64,000 nucleotides of DNA from the NCBI GenBank assembly GCA_015350385.1, contig WNKI01000001.1, positions 7,837,433 through 7,901,432 of the forward strand. Direction: 5' to 3'. Positions 63,950 to 64,000 of this stretch are shown here, in pieces. The translations under genes and the position numbers were made by a program. The DNA comes from Aculops lycopersici. Lineage: Eukaryota > Arthropoda > Arachnida > Trombidiformes > Eriophyidae. The notes beneath the pieces are model-generated. The model did not search any database. It was given only the letters and a program-made list of their open reading frames with translations, and had not been told where the DNA came from. The stretch's first letter is position 1. The number at the start of each line of letters is the position of its first letter.

Positions 63950-64000
63950 AGGCCATCGGTTTGTAAGCAAGAGTCAATAGCTGCCTGAGATTGTTCGATC

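Overview
The window is nuclear DNA of a metazoan, most likely an arthropod: it carries a Spaetzle/neurotrophin-type cystine-knot protein, a Ly6/uPAR GPI-anchored protein, Abl, Notch and a SMARCE1 (BAP111/dalao) homologue. Almost every conserved gene is a single uninterrupted ORF (Abl 1097 codons, CNNM 885, Notch more than 1200, RFC3, ACADSB). Only four genes need splicing (Ly6, VPS37, SNRPG, acetyl-CoA synthetase). That degree of intron loss, the very short intergenic gaps in 29-40 kb and the pruned receptors fit a small, derived arthropod genome such as an acariform/eriophyoid mite. This placement is inference; no marker gene in the window proves it.

Layout. 1-4.7 kb: a giant Spaetzle-like precursor. 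4.7-9.6 kb: no recognisable gene. 9.7-10.6 kb: a two-exon Ly6/uPAR gene. 10.6-25.4 kb: about 15 kb of gene-free DNA rich in microsatellites, probably regulatory sequence or UTR/intron of Abl or an unseen transcript. 25.4-28.7 kb: Abl. 29-30.2 kb: two divergently transcribed small cysteine-rich secreted proteins with the same cysteine pattern. 30.4 kb: tRNA-Asp(GTC). 30.7-40 kb: a dense housekeeping cluster of EMC7, CNNM, TRAPPC6, VPS37, SMARCE1-like, SNRPG, TSEN34 and GINS3. 40.5-44.2 kb: Notch. 46.7-47.8 kb: RFC3. 50.7-57.4 kb: acetyl-CoA synthetase split by a 3.8-kb intron that holds an assembly gap. 58.7-64 kb: ACADSB, SDHD, a BED/hAT-derived protein and RNA polymerase III subunit RPC7.

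The genes are not an operon and share no single pathway. Several pairs are head-to-head with short shared promoters (the two cysteine-rich peptides; SMARCE1-like/SNRPG; TSEN34/GINS3; hAT-derived/RPC7) or tail-to-tail with small gaps (EMC7/CNNM; SNRPG/TSEN34, 32 bp; SDHD/hAT-derived).

The most striking observation is the Notch receptor. It has only five EGF repeats instead of the usual roughly 36, and these five align one-to-one, in order, with EGF9-13 of ordinary Notch, the block that contains the EGF11-12 ligand-binding core. They are followed directly by three LNRs, a heterodimerisation domain, a membrane span, a RAM motif and ankyrin repeats. This looks like a naturally minimised Notch. 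Other items worth attention are a SMARCE1 homologue with no HMG box, an Abl kinase whose P-loop differs at three positions known as imatinib-resistance sites in human ABL1, the paired cysteine-rich secreted peptides, a perfect 19-bp hairpin at 60.0 kb, and a 10-mer (CAACAGGTAG) recurring in the non-coding DNA.
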